Shown here: in pieces, positions 1-6,194 of the stretch
Numbering within the stretch: position 1 is the first letter of the stretch
How the letters are laid out: the number at the start of each line of letters is the position of its first letter
Source: Bacteroidales bacterium UBA4345
GTDB taxonomy: Bacteria > Bacteroidota > Bacteroidia > Bacteroidales > Paludibacteraceae
Assembly: GCA_002396385.1 (NCBI GenBank)
Contig: DGTD01000045.1
Coordinates: forward strand, 1-44,491
Length of the DNA: 44,491 nucleotides
Direction: 5' to 3'
Position numbers and translations under genes: made by a program
Notes under the pieces: generated by a model
What the model saw: the letters and a program-made list of their open reading frames with translations, nothing else
Database searches by the model: none
What the model was told of the DNA's origin: nothing

Positions 1-214
1 CTTCGAGCACACCCTGCGTAGAGTTCGTGAGACGTCCGTATACATTACCGGCATCTCTCAAGGCAAAGCGGTCAGCCGCATGCTGGAAATTGTGGAACAC
101 ATACGAAGTGGTCTGGTAGATAGGCACAGCGCGAGAATCGGTTGTTGGATCTGCCTGTTCCTGGCCAACGTGAAGTTGAAGGGTCTCGAAATGAAGTTTT
201 TTTGTCTCACTCAT
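1..214 (-). CDS. metY: O-acetylhomoserine sulfhydrylase (PLP enzyme), N-terminal part only
   Basis: The minus strand reads from an ATG at 214 to the left edge without a stop (71 residues). It starts [18 protein letters not shown] and continues through [10 protein letters not shown] and YGRLTNSTQ, the N-terminal signature of O-acetylhomoserine aminocarboxypropyltransferases of the Cys/Met-metabolism PLP family (usual length about 430 residues). The family makes homocysteine from O-acetylhomoserine and a sulfide donor. A good ribosome binding site (AGGAGG) lies 7 bases upstream, which fixes the start. The catalytic lysine lies outside the window. A second, different member of the same family lies at 1294-2520, with a ThiS/E1 pair beside it, so the area is devoted to sulfur amino acid synthesis. 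Truncation is by the window edge, not a lesion. Confidence 0.9.
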   Translation of the reverse strand, partial: MSETKKLHFETLQLHVGQEQADPTTDSRAVPIYQTTSYVFHNFQHAADRFALRDAGNVYGRLTNSTQGVLE

Positions 215-284
215 AGTATATTCCTCCTATGTTTAATTAATAATTCCGTTTTTTTGTCGGTTTGGTTTTCCCTTATCGACACTG

Positions 285-315
285 CAAAATTAGACCCTTA
301 TAAGCTGCTGCGAAA
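285..315 (-). promoter_or_regulatory. Bacteroidetes-type promoter for metY
   Basis: On the minus strand TAATTTTG (285-292) matches the -7 element TAnnTTTG. TTTC (312-315), 19 bases further upstream, approximates the -33 TTTG. It would give a leader of roughly 65-70 nt before the ATG at 214. No riboswitch-like fold was recognised in this short leader. Confidence 0.6.
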
Positions 316-552
316 TCCCTTTAGTTAGTCATTTTTGTAACCTGAATATACTACCATACTCATAACATAAAAATGGTACATTGTGGTAGACAGATTTAAG
401 AAAGGTCTTATTAACTCACTATATAACAATACATAATAAATCTACACCACCGTTCACAGGAAATGGCTAGGTCAAAACTTCGGATGTAATACACAAACAC
501 CAGATATTGCCGTATATCAGCCTTTACTGTGGAAAAGCATTTAAACAAAAGA
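316..552. other. Intergenic stretch, nothing recognised
   Basis: AT-rich sequence between the metY promoter and the terminator of the response-regulator operon. No convincing coding frame, repeat or RNA fold was seen. Confidence 0.5.
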
Positions 553-575
553 GGGTCTATCGTTGCGATAAACCC
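553..575 (-). terminator. Intrinsic terminator of the response-regulator operon
   Basis: A 10-bp stem (553-562 with 566-575, one G-T wobble on the minus strand) with a 3-nt loop is followed on the minus strand by CTCTTTTGTTT. It lies about 50 bases after the stop of the gene at 629-1279. Confidence 0.6.
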
Positions 576-628
576 CCATGTTTAATAAAGCAAAACAAAA
601 CATCAAACTCAAAACGTCAATCTGACTG

Positions 629-1279
629 TTATATACAATAATCTGCAATGTCGGTAAGTCCAGCCTTTATGGCGTACTTTGTCGCTTCGAACACCGTAGA
701 AACGCCCAGTTTGCGGAAAATGTTTTTCTTATGGGCAACAATGGTATGATAACTTGAAATACGAATGTTAGCTATTTCTTTCACACTCTTGCCTTGCGCA
801 ATCAACTTGAGTATCTCCGTTTCGGTGGCCGTCAAAATAGCCTCAGGCGCCTTGTTAGCGGTAGGACTCAACATCTGCAGCGAGATTTCGTGACATAAGA
901 AAAAACGGTGACCGACAGCACACCTGAGGGCATAGCGAACCTCGTCGCTGCCACACGATTTCTTCAGGAAACCGATAGTGTTGAAATTGCAGAGTTGTCT
1001 GACAAAATCAATATTGAACTCATTGGCTAAAAGCAGCCAATAAGTCGATGGAAAATGCTGGATAAGAATCCGCATTTCATTTACATCGTGTATATTGAAA
1101 AGCGTATAGTCGACCACTGCAATACTGTTTTCACAACGGCTTGTCCATTCCAACAGCGACTGCTTGCTAGACATTTCGATTACTTTCGACGAATCGAATA
1201 ACTCCTTTATGTAAAAAATAAGACCTTTACGGGTCAGGTCTTGGTCATCGGCAATAGCAAATGTTGGTGTATTCTCCAT
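629..1279 (-). CDS. Two-component response regulator, receiver plus LuxR-type HTH
   Basis: The 216-residue protein has a receiver domain (about residues 5-120) with the acidic pair DDQD at 11-14, the likely phospho-acceptor Asp57 in VVDYTL and the conserved Lys in FLKKS (106-107). A LuxR/FixJ-type DNA-binding domain follows (about 145-210) with LTATETEILKLIAQGKSVKEI. It should be a DNA-binding transcription factor. No partner histidine kinase is in the window. The gene starts 14 bases after the PLP-enzyme gene (1294-2520), with AGGAGG in the gap, so the two are probably cotranscribed. That suggests a link to sulfur or amino acid metabolism, but the target genes are unknown. The receiver is divergent around the phosphorylation site. 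Confidence 0.85.
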   Translation of the reverse strand: MENTPTFAIADDQDLTRKGLIFYIKELFDSSKVIEMSSKQSLLEWTSRCENSIAVVDYTLFNIHDVNEMRILIQHFPSTYWLLLANEFNIDFVRQLCNFNTIGFLKKSCGSDEVRYALRCAVGHRFFLCHEISLQMLSPTANKAPEAILTATETEILKLIAQGKSVKEIANIRISSYHTIVAHKKNIFRKLGVSTVFEATKYAIKAGLTDIADYCI

Positions 1280-1293
1280 AAAAACCTCCTTTT

Positions 1294-2520
1294 TTACTGT
1301 AAAGCTTGAACAATGTCCTGGTAGATGTCTTCTACATCTTCCAGTCCGACAGAAAGTCTGATAGCCCTCTCGTCAATGTTCATTTGTTCAAGTTGCTCTG
1401 ATTTGAAATTTCCAAATATAGTACTAGCCGGATGAATGGCCAGACTTTTATTTTCGAACAAGTTGGTTGCCCGTCGAACGAGCTTCAATTTGTTCAGGAA
1501 CGAGAAGCAAGCCTGACGGTTTTCCAGACTGAACGTCAACACTGCTCCCGTAAGTTCACCGAACTGTTGTTTGGCGACCTCATGGAAGGGGTGCCCGGGA
1601 AGTCCTGGATAGTTGACGGAAACAATGCCTGGCGTTATGCTTAATTTTTTAGCCAGAACGAGTGTATTTTCGGCCTGTGTCTTGTAACGGAGGCCCAGTG
1701 TCTCTAATCCGAGTGTCTGCATGTAGGCGGCATGTGGAGTCATATAGCAGCCCAGATTAGAATGTACTTCAGACCTGAGTTTTTTAGTAAAGGCGAATGC
1801 CTTGTACTGTTGGGCGAATTCTCCCAGCGTTTTCGACTGTTTCCAGTTGAAATTGCCATAATCAATTATCAATCCTCCCAAGCTGGTGCCTCCGCCCGCC
1901 AGATATTTAGTGCTAGAAAGCACTTCAATGTTTACCCCAAGTTCCCTAGCCGGGTAATGTGTGAAAGGAACAATGGTACTATCGGCAATGAGGGGCACAC
2001 CCGCTTCCTTCCCGATAACGCCAAGTTTCCCCAAGTCGGCTACCTCTAATTGCGGATTGGTGATGATCTCTAAAAAAATAGCACAGGTGTTTTCATCAAT
2101 ATGTTGGCGCACTACGTCGGGATTGGTCAAATCGCATGTTCTGATTTCAACGCCAAACGGAGCAAGCACATCGAACAGAAACGCCATAGTATTGCTGAAC
2201 AGATGTTTCGATGTTACTATGTTAGCACCAGCTTTCGAGACGGTAATAAGAGCATTGCTGATGGCCGACATGCCCGTGTTCATGGCTGTTACGCTTAAAG
2301 CACGTGTTAGGGCCTGAACCCTTTTCTCGAAGTACTGTACGGTCGGATTGGTGATTCTTGAATAGGCATGACCAGCACTACGCCCGGTAAAAGCCAGTTC
2401 CATTTCTTCTGCACTGTCGAACTCGAAAGCGACAGAATGGTATAAAGGCATATTCAGTGCGTGGTAGGCGTCGGGCTTGTCGAACGGGACCTGTATTAAT
2501 GTGGTTTTTTTCTCAGCCAT
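1294..2520 (-). CDS. Trans-sulfuration family PLP enzyme (homocysteine/methionine synthesis type)
   Basis: The 408-residue protein belongs to the Cys/Met-metabolism PLP-dependent family. It shows YSRITNPT near residue 53 (phosphate and substrate binding), AMNTGMSAIS, and the PLP lysine in SSTKYLAGGG near residue 205. Length is normal for cystathionine gamma-synthase, O-acyl-homoserine sulfhydrylase and methionine gamma-lyase, and sequence reading alone cannot tell these apart. The neighbours favour a sulfhydrylase role: divergently transcribed genes encode a ThiS-like sulfur carrier and its E1 enzyme, as in the Wolinella protein-thiocarboxylate route to homocysteine. It leads an operon with the response regulator at 629-1279. 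A promoter-like TAATTTTG lies about 65 bases upstream. Confidence 0.85.
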   Translation of the reverse strand: MAEKKTTLIQVPFDKPDAYHALNMPLYHSVAFEFDSAEEMELAFTGRSAGHAYSRITNPTVQYFEKRVQALTRALSVTAMNTGMSAISNALITVSKAGANIVTSKHLFSNTMAFLFDVLAPFGVEIRTCDLTNPDVVRQHIDENTCAIFLEIITNPQLEVADLGKLGVIGKEAGVPLIADSTIVPFTHYPARELGVNIEVLSSTKYLAGGGTSLGGLIIDYGNFNWKQSKTLGEFAQQYKAFAFTKKLRSEVHSNLGCYMTPHAAYMQTLGLETLGLRYKTQAENTLVLAKKLSITPGIVSVNYPGLPGHPFHEVAKQQFGELTGAVLTFSLENRQACFSFLNKLKLVRRATNLFENKSLAIHPASTIFGNFKSEQLEQMNIDERAIRLSVGLEDVEDIYQDIVQALQ

Positions 2521-2585
2521 CTACGTGAAAAATATAATCTTGTTATCGTTAACTGTGTACTGGCACAGCACACCTTTTAATTTTA

Positions 2586-2593
2586 CAAAATTA
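2586..2593 (-). promoter_or_regulatory. -7 element of the PLP-enzyme operon promoter
   Basis: On the minus strand TAATTTTG matches TAnnTTTG, about 65 bases upstream of the ATG at 2520. The -33 region is degenerate (TTA about 20 bases upstream). Confidence 0.5.
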
Positions 2594-2630
2594 CTTTGGC
2601 GTTTCAGCCTGTGTAATCCCATTTTTGAGG

Positions 2631-2660
2631 TATTTTAGAAAAGCGCACATACCTAAAATA
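2631..2660. promoter_or_regulatory. Inverted repeat in the divergent promoter region, possible operator
   Basis: TATTTTAG (2631-2638) and CTAAAATA (2653-2660) form a perfect 8-bp inverted repeat with a 14-base spacer, midway between the divergent PLP-enzyme and sulfur-carrier genes. Its position fits a shared operator, perhaps for the response regulator encoded next door; this is inference. Confidence 0.4.
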
Positions 2661-2754
2661 TGGTATCTATATCACCCGAAAAAGGGATTGCAATTAACGC
2701 TATTTATATAGAATTTTGTACTGAGAAAAAAATAACAACTTAAAAGGAGGAAAA

Positions 2755-2970
2755 ATGGCCCAAATTACTGTAAACGGAGAGAAACAGGAAATAAACACTC
2801 CTATTTCTATAACAGAATTGATAAAGTTAAACAAAGTCAGCCAACCTGAGATGGTATCGGTGCAGGTAAACGAAGAGTTCGTAGACCGCGCTGAATTCGA
2901 CAACACAAAGCTGAACGATGGCGACAGTGTCGATTTCTTGTATTTTATGGGAGGAGGTTCGCATGTTTGA
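2755..2970 (+). CDS. ThiS/MoaD-like sulfur carrier protein with C-terminal extension
   Basis: This 71-residue beta-grasp protein (MAQITVNGEKQEINTP...) has the ThiS/MoaD layout and a C-terminal diglycine region. The protein does not end at Gly-Gly: the end reads FMGGGSHV, so three residues follow the glycines. In ThiS and MoaD the terminal glycine must be free for adenylation and thiocarboxylation; Wolinella HcyS is the known case where a protease (HcyD) first trims the tail. A clear ribosome binding site (AGGAGG) precedes the ATG. The codons for the glycines also form the GGAGGAGG ribosome binding site of the next gene, which overlaps by 8 bases. It probably donates sulfur for homocysteine synthesis; thiamin synthesis is possible, but no other thi genes are present. 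Confidence 0.85.
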   Translation: MAQITVNGEKQEINTPISITELIKLNKVSQPEMVSVQVNEEFVDRAEFDNTKLNDGDSVDFLYFMGGGSHV

Positions 2971-3778
2971 TTTTACCGAAGAAGAACTTAACAGATACAG
3001 CCGCCACATTTTATTGAAAGATGTGGGCGTAGAAGGTCAGGAGAAAATCAAGAATGGGAAAGTACTGGTTGTTGGTGCTGGCGGTTTGGGTGCTCCGGTT
3101 GCCCTTTATCTTGCGGCTGCCGGTGTAGGAACCATAGGTATAATTGATGGTGATGTGGTCGACATTTCGAACCTGCAACGTCAGGTTATCCACTTTACAG
3201 CCGATGTAGACAAGCCAAAGGTAGAGTCTGCAAAAGAAAAAATGCTGGCACTGAATCCGAACGTAAAGGTTAAAACCTACCACGACTTCCTGCGCGCCGA
3301 CAACGCACTTGATATTATTAAGGAATATGACTTCGTGGTAGACGGAACCGACAATTTCCCAGTAAAATTCCTTATCAACGACGCGTGCGTAATGGCAGGT
3401 AAACCTTTCTCGCACGGTGGTATACTGCGTTTCGAAGGGCAGACCATGACCCACATTCCGGGACATGCCTGCTACCGCTGCTTATTTAAGGAACCACCTC
3501 CAGCAGGATTGGTGCCTACTTGCTCGCAAGCGGGTGTGCTGGGTGCAATTGCGGGTATGCTGGGAACAATACAAGCTGCGGAAACATTGAAGTATCTAAC
3601 AGGTGTTGGAGAACTGCTGACAGACAAATTGCTGACATTCAATGCGAAAACTATGGATTTCAGAAAAATAAAGTCGCATAAGAACGCTAGTTGCCCTATC
3701 TGTGGCGAACATCCTACGGTTACGCAATTGGTCGATTACAAACAAGCGGCTTGTGACTTGAAGTCGCACAAACAATAA
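2963..3778 (+). CDS. MoeB/ThiF/HesA-family E1-like adenylyltransferase
   Basis: The start chosen is the ATG at 2963 (MFDFTEEELNRYSRHILL), just after GGAGGAGG, giving 271 residues. An in-frame ATG at 2918 lies inside the sulfur-carrier gene and is less likely. The protein has the nucleotide-binding loop VVGAGGLGAP, the DGDVVDISNLQRQ segment, two zinc-binding CxxC motifs (CYRC and CPIC) and PTCSQAGVLG near the catalytic region. It should adenylate the C-terminal glycine of the carrier encoded just upstream so that the carrier can be thiocarboxylated. The 8-bp overlap (ATGTTTGA) implies translational coupling. No JAMM/MPN protease gene, which would be expected to trim the carrier, is seen nearby. 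Confidence 0.9.
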   Translation: MFDFTEEELNRYSRHILLKDVGVEGQEKIKNGKVLVVGAGGLGAPVALYLAAAGVGTIGIIDGDVVDISNLQRQVIHFTADVDKPKVESAKEKMLALNPNVKVKTYHDFLRADNALDIIKEYDFVVDGTDNFPVKFLINDACVMAGKPFSHGGILRFEGQTMTHIPGHACYRCLFKEPPPAGLVPTCSQAGVLGAIAGMLGTIQAAETLKYLTGVGELLTDKLLTFNAKTMDFRKIKSHKNASCPICGEHPTVTQLVDYKQAACDLKSHKQ

Positions 3779-3806
3779 AAAAGAATTTTATATCCAGAAA
3801 GATTTA

Positions 3807-3836
3807 GGGGGGGTGTATTGGGAAATACATTCCCCT
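3807..3836 (+). terminator. Hairpin after the sulfur-carrier/E1 operon
   Basis: A 13-bp stem (3807-3819 with 3824-3836, three G-T wobbles) closes a GGGA loop 28 bases after the E1 stop. Only a weak T-rich tract follows, so it may be a terminator or a 3' stabilising hairpin. Confidence 0.5.
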
Positions 3837-3921
3837 AACTTTTATATTTGGGCTGAAAAATGTAATTTTATACCAAATAAATCCTCCGGCAAAATCTATT
3901 CGTGAAACGTCTGCCGCTGAT

Positions 3922-4218
3922 ATGAACTTACAACTTAAACTGTTTATGATGAGATTGAAATACGACTTTATTATACAAGAGGTGGCGGGCACGTATGTGG
4001 CTGTGGCCGTTGGCAATGGCGCTGAACACTTTAAAGACATGGTGAAGATGAACGGTACGGCCAAACGCATTTTCGAACTTGTTCAACAGGGGCTCCCCGA
4101 AAATGATATAGTGGAACGGATGTTGTGTGAATACAAGGGCGATGTGGACGTTATTAGCCAGAGTGTGGCTAACTTGCTCGACGAACTGAGAAGGAAAAAC
4201 CTTATTGTGGAGTCGTGA
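3922..4218 (+). CDS. PqqD-like protein (RiPP recognition element fold)
   Basis: A 98-residue protein; from about residue 11 it reads MRLKYDFIIQEVAGTYVAVAVG and then LNGTAKRIFELVQQG-type helices, the pattern of the PqqD family. This family binds leader peptides of ribosomally made, modified peptides, or acts as a domain in kinase-linked clusters. The start is uncertain: ATGs at 3949 and 3952 give a shorter protein matching the usual family start better. There is no strong ribosome binding site at any of them. The TGA overlaps the ATG of the HPr-kinase-like gene (TGATG), so this is the first gene of a coupled three-gene unit. No precursor peptide gene was found beside it. Confidence 0.8.
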   Translation: MNLQLKLFMMRLKYDFIIQEVAGTYVAVAVGNGAEHFKDMVKMNGTAKRIFELVQQGLPENDIVERMLCEYKGDVDVISQSVANLLDELRRKNLIVES

Positions 4219-4955
4219 TGCATAGTGGAATATACCGGTTTGCCGACATTGACGTTGAGATTGTCTCGTTGTTCGAGACTGTGCACAGAATGTGCGCCGA
4301 CTATGCCACAGACAGCAAACCGACTATCCGGATTGTTACGACAGCTCCCGATATTGCAGAAGAGGCTGTGGTTTCTGTAAAGTCTAACCAAAGAAACGGA
4401 CTTCCATCAACCCGCTTCCCCGATGATTATCTGGAGACTCTGGCTGTTTACCGTAAACTTGCCACTGCATTGCTAAACAACAACGTCCTGCTCTTCCACG
4501 GGTCAGCTGTCGCAGTAGACGGATGGGCATACCTCTTTACCGCCAAAAGCGGGACTGGAAAATCCACACACACCGCTCTTTGGCGGGAAATGCTAGGCGG
4601 ACGTGCGCTGATGGTAAACGACGACAAACCGCTTATCCGGATTACCCCAGAAGGCAAGGCTGTCGTCTATGGAACGCCATGGGATGGTAAACACCACCTG
4701 AGCAAAAATTCTGCCTTTCCGTTGAAAGCCATCTGCTGGCTGACCCGTGCAAAAGAAAACACTGTGGAGGAAATAGCTCCTGCCGAGATATGCGAAACGC
4801 TTGTGAGCCAGACCTTTATGCCGCAGGCTCCCCAATCTGTGGTTAAAATGCTTGACTTGGTAAACCGCTTGTCAAACGCTGTCAGACTCTACAAAATGGG
4901 ATGCAATACACAACTTGAGGCCGCAGAACTGGCCTATAAAACCATGAACCGATGA
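4218..4955 (+). CDS. HPr kinase/PEP carboxykinase-like P-loop protein
   Basis: The 245-residue protein has a P-loop (AKSGTGKST, about residues 109-117), preceded by LLFHGSAVAVDG and followed by MVNDDKPLIRI. This arrangement is typical of the HprK-like serine kinase family that accompanies PqqD-like genes in lasso-peptide and related clusters. The start is the ATG at 4218, overlapping the PqqD stop as TGATG; a GTG at 4215 is in frame but less likely. The stop overlaps the next start as ATGA. It probably phosphorylates a peptide or small substrate; the substrate cannot be told from sequence. A regulatory HPr kinase is unlikely, because the second typical HprK domain is not evident. Confidence 0.8.
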   Translation: MHSGIYRFADIDVEIVSLFETVHRMCADYATDSKPTIRIVTTAPDIAEEAVVSVKSNQRNGLPSTRFPDDYLETLAVYRKLATALLNNNVLLFHGSAVAVDGWAYLFTAKSGTGKSTHTALWREMLGGRALMVNDDKPLIRITPEGKAVVYGTPWDGKHHLSKNSAFPLKAICWLTRAKENTVEEIAPAEICETLVSQTFMPQAPQSVVKMLDLVNRLSNAVRLYKMGCNTQLEAAELAYKTMNR

Positions 4956-5419
4956 GGATTGACAGCAATAACAGCCGCTTTGAAGACGTGATTGAAAAAC
5001 ACGGTGTGCTGATTTATGGCAATGTGGGAGACAGTATGATGCCCCTTGTAAAGCAAGGCCGCGACAGATTGGTGATTGTGCGCAAACCAGCAGGACGGTT
5101 GAAAAAATACGACGTCCCCCTCTACCGACGCGACAACGGACAGTATGTGCTGCACCGCATTGTGAGAGTGACAGACGACGCATACGTGATGCTTGGCGAC
5201 AACCGTTGGGCATTGGAATACGGCATCACCGACCGGCAAATAATAGGTGTGCTCTCGGCTGTCATCCGCAAAGGCAGAACAGTACCAGTCAGCAGCCTTC
5301 AATACCGCTGCTATGTTTTCTTGTGGTGCAGGTTTCTGTGGCTCAGGCGCGCACTCGTTTGGGTACTACAGCTGCAACACCGTTTTAAGTACAGAAAACT
5401 CACCAAAAAGCCAACGTGA
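4952..5419 (+). CDS. S24/S26 signal-peptidase-like serine protease
   Basis: A 155-residue protein with the signal peptidase boxes: GDSMMPLV (box B with the catalytic Ser), YVLHRIVRV (box C) and VMLGDNRWALEYGI (boxes D/E). The usual bacterial lysine is not obvious, and the His in LHRIV suggests a Ser/His type as in SipW/ER signal peptidases. A hydrophobic stretch lies near the C-terminus (about 120-142), probably a membrane anchor followed by a basic tail. It overlaps the kinase-like gene as ATGA. In known clusters such peptidases sit with PqqD-like and HprK-like genes and may process a peptide substrate; here the substrate is unknown. Confidence 0.75.
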   Translation: MRIDSNNSRFEDVIEKHGVLIYGNVGDSMMPLVKQGRDRLVIVRKPAGRLKKYDVPLYRRDNGQYVLHRIVRVTDDAYVMLGDNRWALEYGITDRQIIGVLSAVIRKGRTVPVSSLQYRCYVFLWCRFLWLRRALVWVLQLQHRFKYRKLTKKPT

Positions 5420-5591
5420 ATTGCAGGTAAAAACATAGTTAAATGCAGAAGAAGACGGCCATTTTGGAAAAAAATGAGAAAAAAGAGAAAAAAAGTGTTC
5501 TTTAATGCCGTATTTATATTTTAGTTGACTAAATTTGTATGTGAAAAAGAAAAGATAGTGTAGTAAGTTTTCATAATATAGTGAAAAGTTG

Positions 5592-5628
5592 ACGCCTTTG
5601 CCCGTGTAGGGTAGGGGCGTTTTTTTTT
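5592..5628 (+). terminator. Strong intrinsic terminator
   Basis: A 12-bp stem (5592-5603 with 5609-5620, three G-T wobbles) with a GTGTA loop is followed by eight T. It most likely ends the PqqD/kinase/peptidase operon. A TAAATTTG at 5530-5537 could also start a short transcript ending here, but no good -33 element was found. Confidence 0.85.
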
Positions 5629-5668
5629 GTGGCACGGAGTTTGTATAGTGTTCTATAGAAAAAGTAAG

Positions 5669-5746
5669 ATGACCATGAAACAAGTTGTTGTATTTATCGT
5701 AGCACTGCTGCTGTTTATATACGGCAGGACCGTTTTCGGAATCTGA
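5669..5746 (+). CDS. Possible 25-residue hydrophobic peptide
   Basis: The frame ATG ACC ATG ... TGA encodes MTMKQVVVFIVALLLFIYGR plus TVFGI, a single probable membrane helix with one basic residue at each side. It lies alone between two intrinsic terminators (5592-5628 and 5778-5806). An AAGTAAG stretch precedes the ATG as a weak ribosome binding site. No convincing promoter is visible in the 40 bases after the upstream terminator. The hydrophobic content and isolation suggest a small membrane protein, but chance cannot be excluded at this length. Confidence 0.35.
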   Translation: MTMKQVVVFIVALLLFIYGRTVFGI

Positions 5747-5777
5747 ACGGCAAGTGGTGGAAAATTAAGAAAAAACA

Positions 5778-5806
5778 GGCAGTACCAGACAGGTGCTGCC
5801 TTTTTT
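5778..5806 (+). terminator. Strong intrinsic terminator after the small ORF
   Basis: A 9-bp stem (5778-5786 with 5792-5800, one wobble) with a 5-nt loop is followed by six T. Together with the terminator at 5592-5628 it isolates the short unit 5629-5800. Confidence 0.85.
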
Positions 5807-5905
5807 AGTGTACGATGTCACTGAAACCTGACTCCTTACGCCATAAACGTGTCATATTTGGTTATATATACGATAACAACACTAACAAGCAGATAAGAAA
5901 TAATT

Positions 5906-5946
5906 TTATAATTTAATAAACTGATATACAGATTATTAAATTATAA
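5906..5946. promoter_or_regulatory. Long palindrome upstream of the injection-system operon
   Basis: TTATAATTTAATAA (5906-5919) and its exact complement (5933-5946) form a 14-bp inverted repeat. Inside it CTG/CAG (5921-5923, 5929-5931) can also pair. It sits about 30 bp upstream of the promoter at 5972-6002 and so may be a regulator binding site. The loop is too short for an invertible promoter. Confidence 0.4.
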
Positions 5947-5971
5947 TCAAATAATTAATATATATAATGTA

Positions 5972-6002
5972 TTGTAAAAACAAAATAAAAAGACTAATTT
6001 TG
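5972..6002 (+). promoter_or_regulatory. Probable promoter of the eCIS operon
   Basis: TTG (5972-5974), a 20-base spacer and TAATTTTG (5995-6002) match the Bacteroidetes -33/-7 pattern. It would give a leader of about 185 nt before the first gene at 6195, long enough for post-transcriptional control. No known riboswitch was recognised. Confidence 0.55.
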
Positions 6003-6194
6003 AGAAAAGCATAAAGTAATCTTAGTTAGTGCTATCTGCTGAAAGGAATAATCCAATCTGTTTCCAGGGTTTGGATTTTATAGGTAGAGAGTTGAGAATA
6101 AGATTTATAAGTGGTGTTTGATAATCTGATGACAAAATTGTTTGTAGAGTATTAGCTATACACTGCTTTTTGGTGAAATACAACAATTGATACC

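Noticed and set aside
2918..2962. Longer N-terminus for the E1 gene from the ATG at 2918
   Set aside because: It overlaps the sulfur-carrier frame; the ATG at 2963 has a near-perfect ribosome binding site and starts the conserved MFDFTEEELNRYSRH.
5530..5628. Short RNA from TAAATTTG (5530-5537) to the terminator at 5592-5628
   Set aside because: No convincing -33 element; the terminator is explained by the upstream operon.
5906..5946. Invertible (phase-variable) promoter as known in Bacteroides
   Set aside because: The spacer between repeats is only 13 bases and holds no promoter; a true invertible promoter is much larger.
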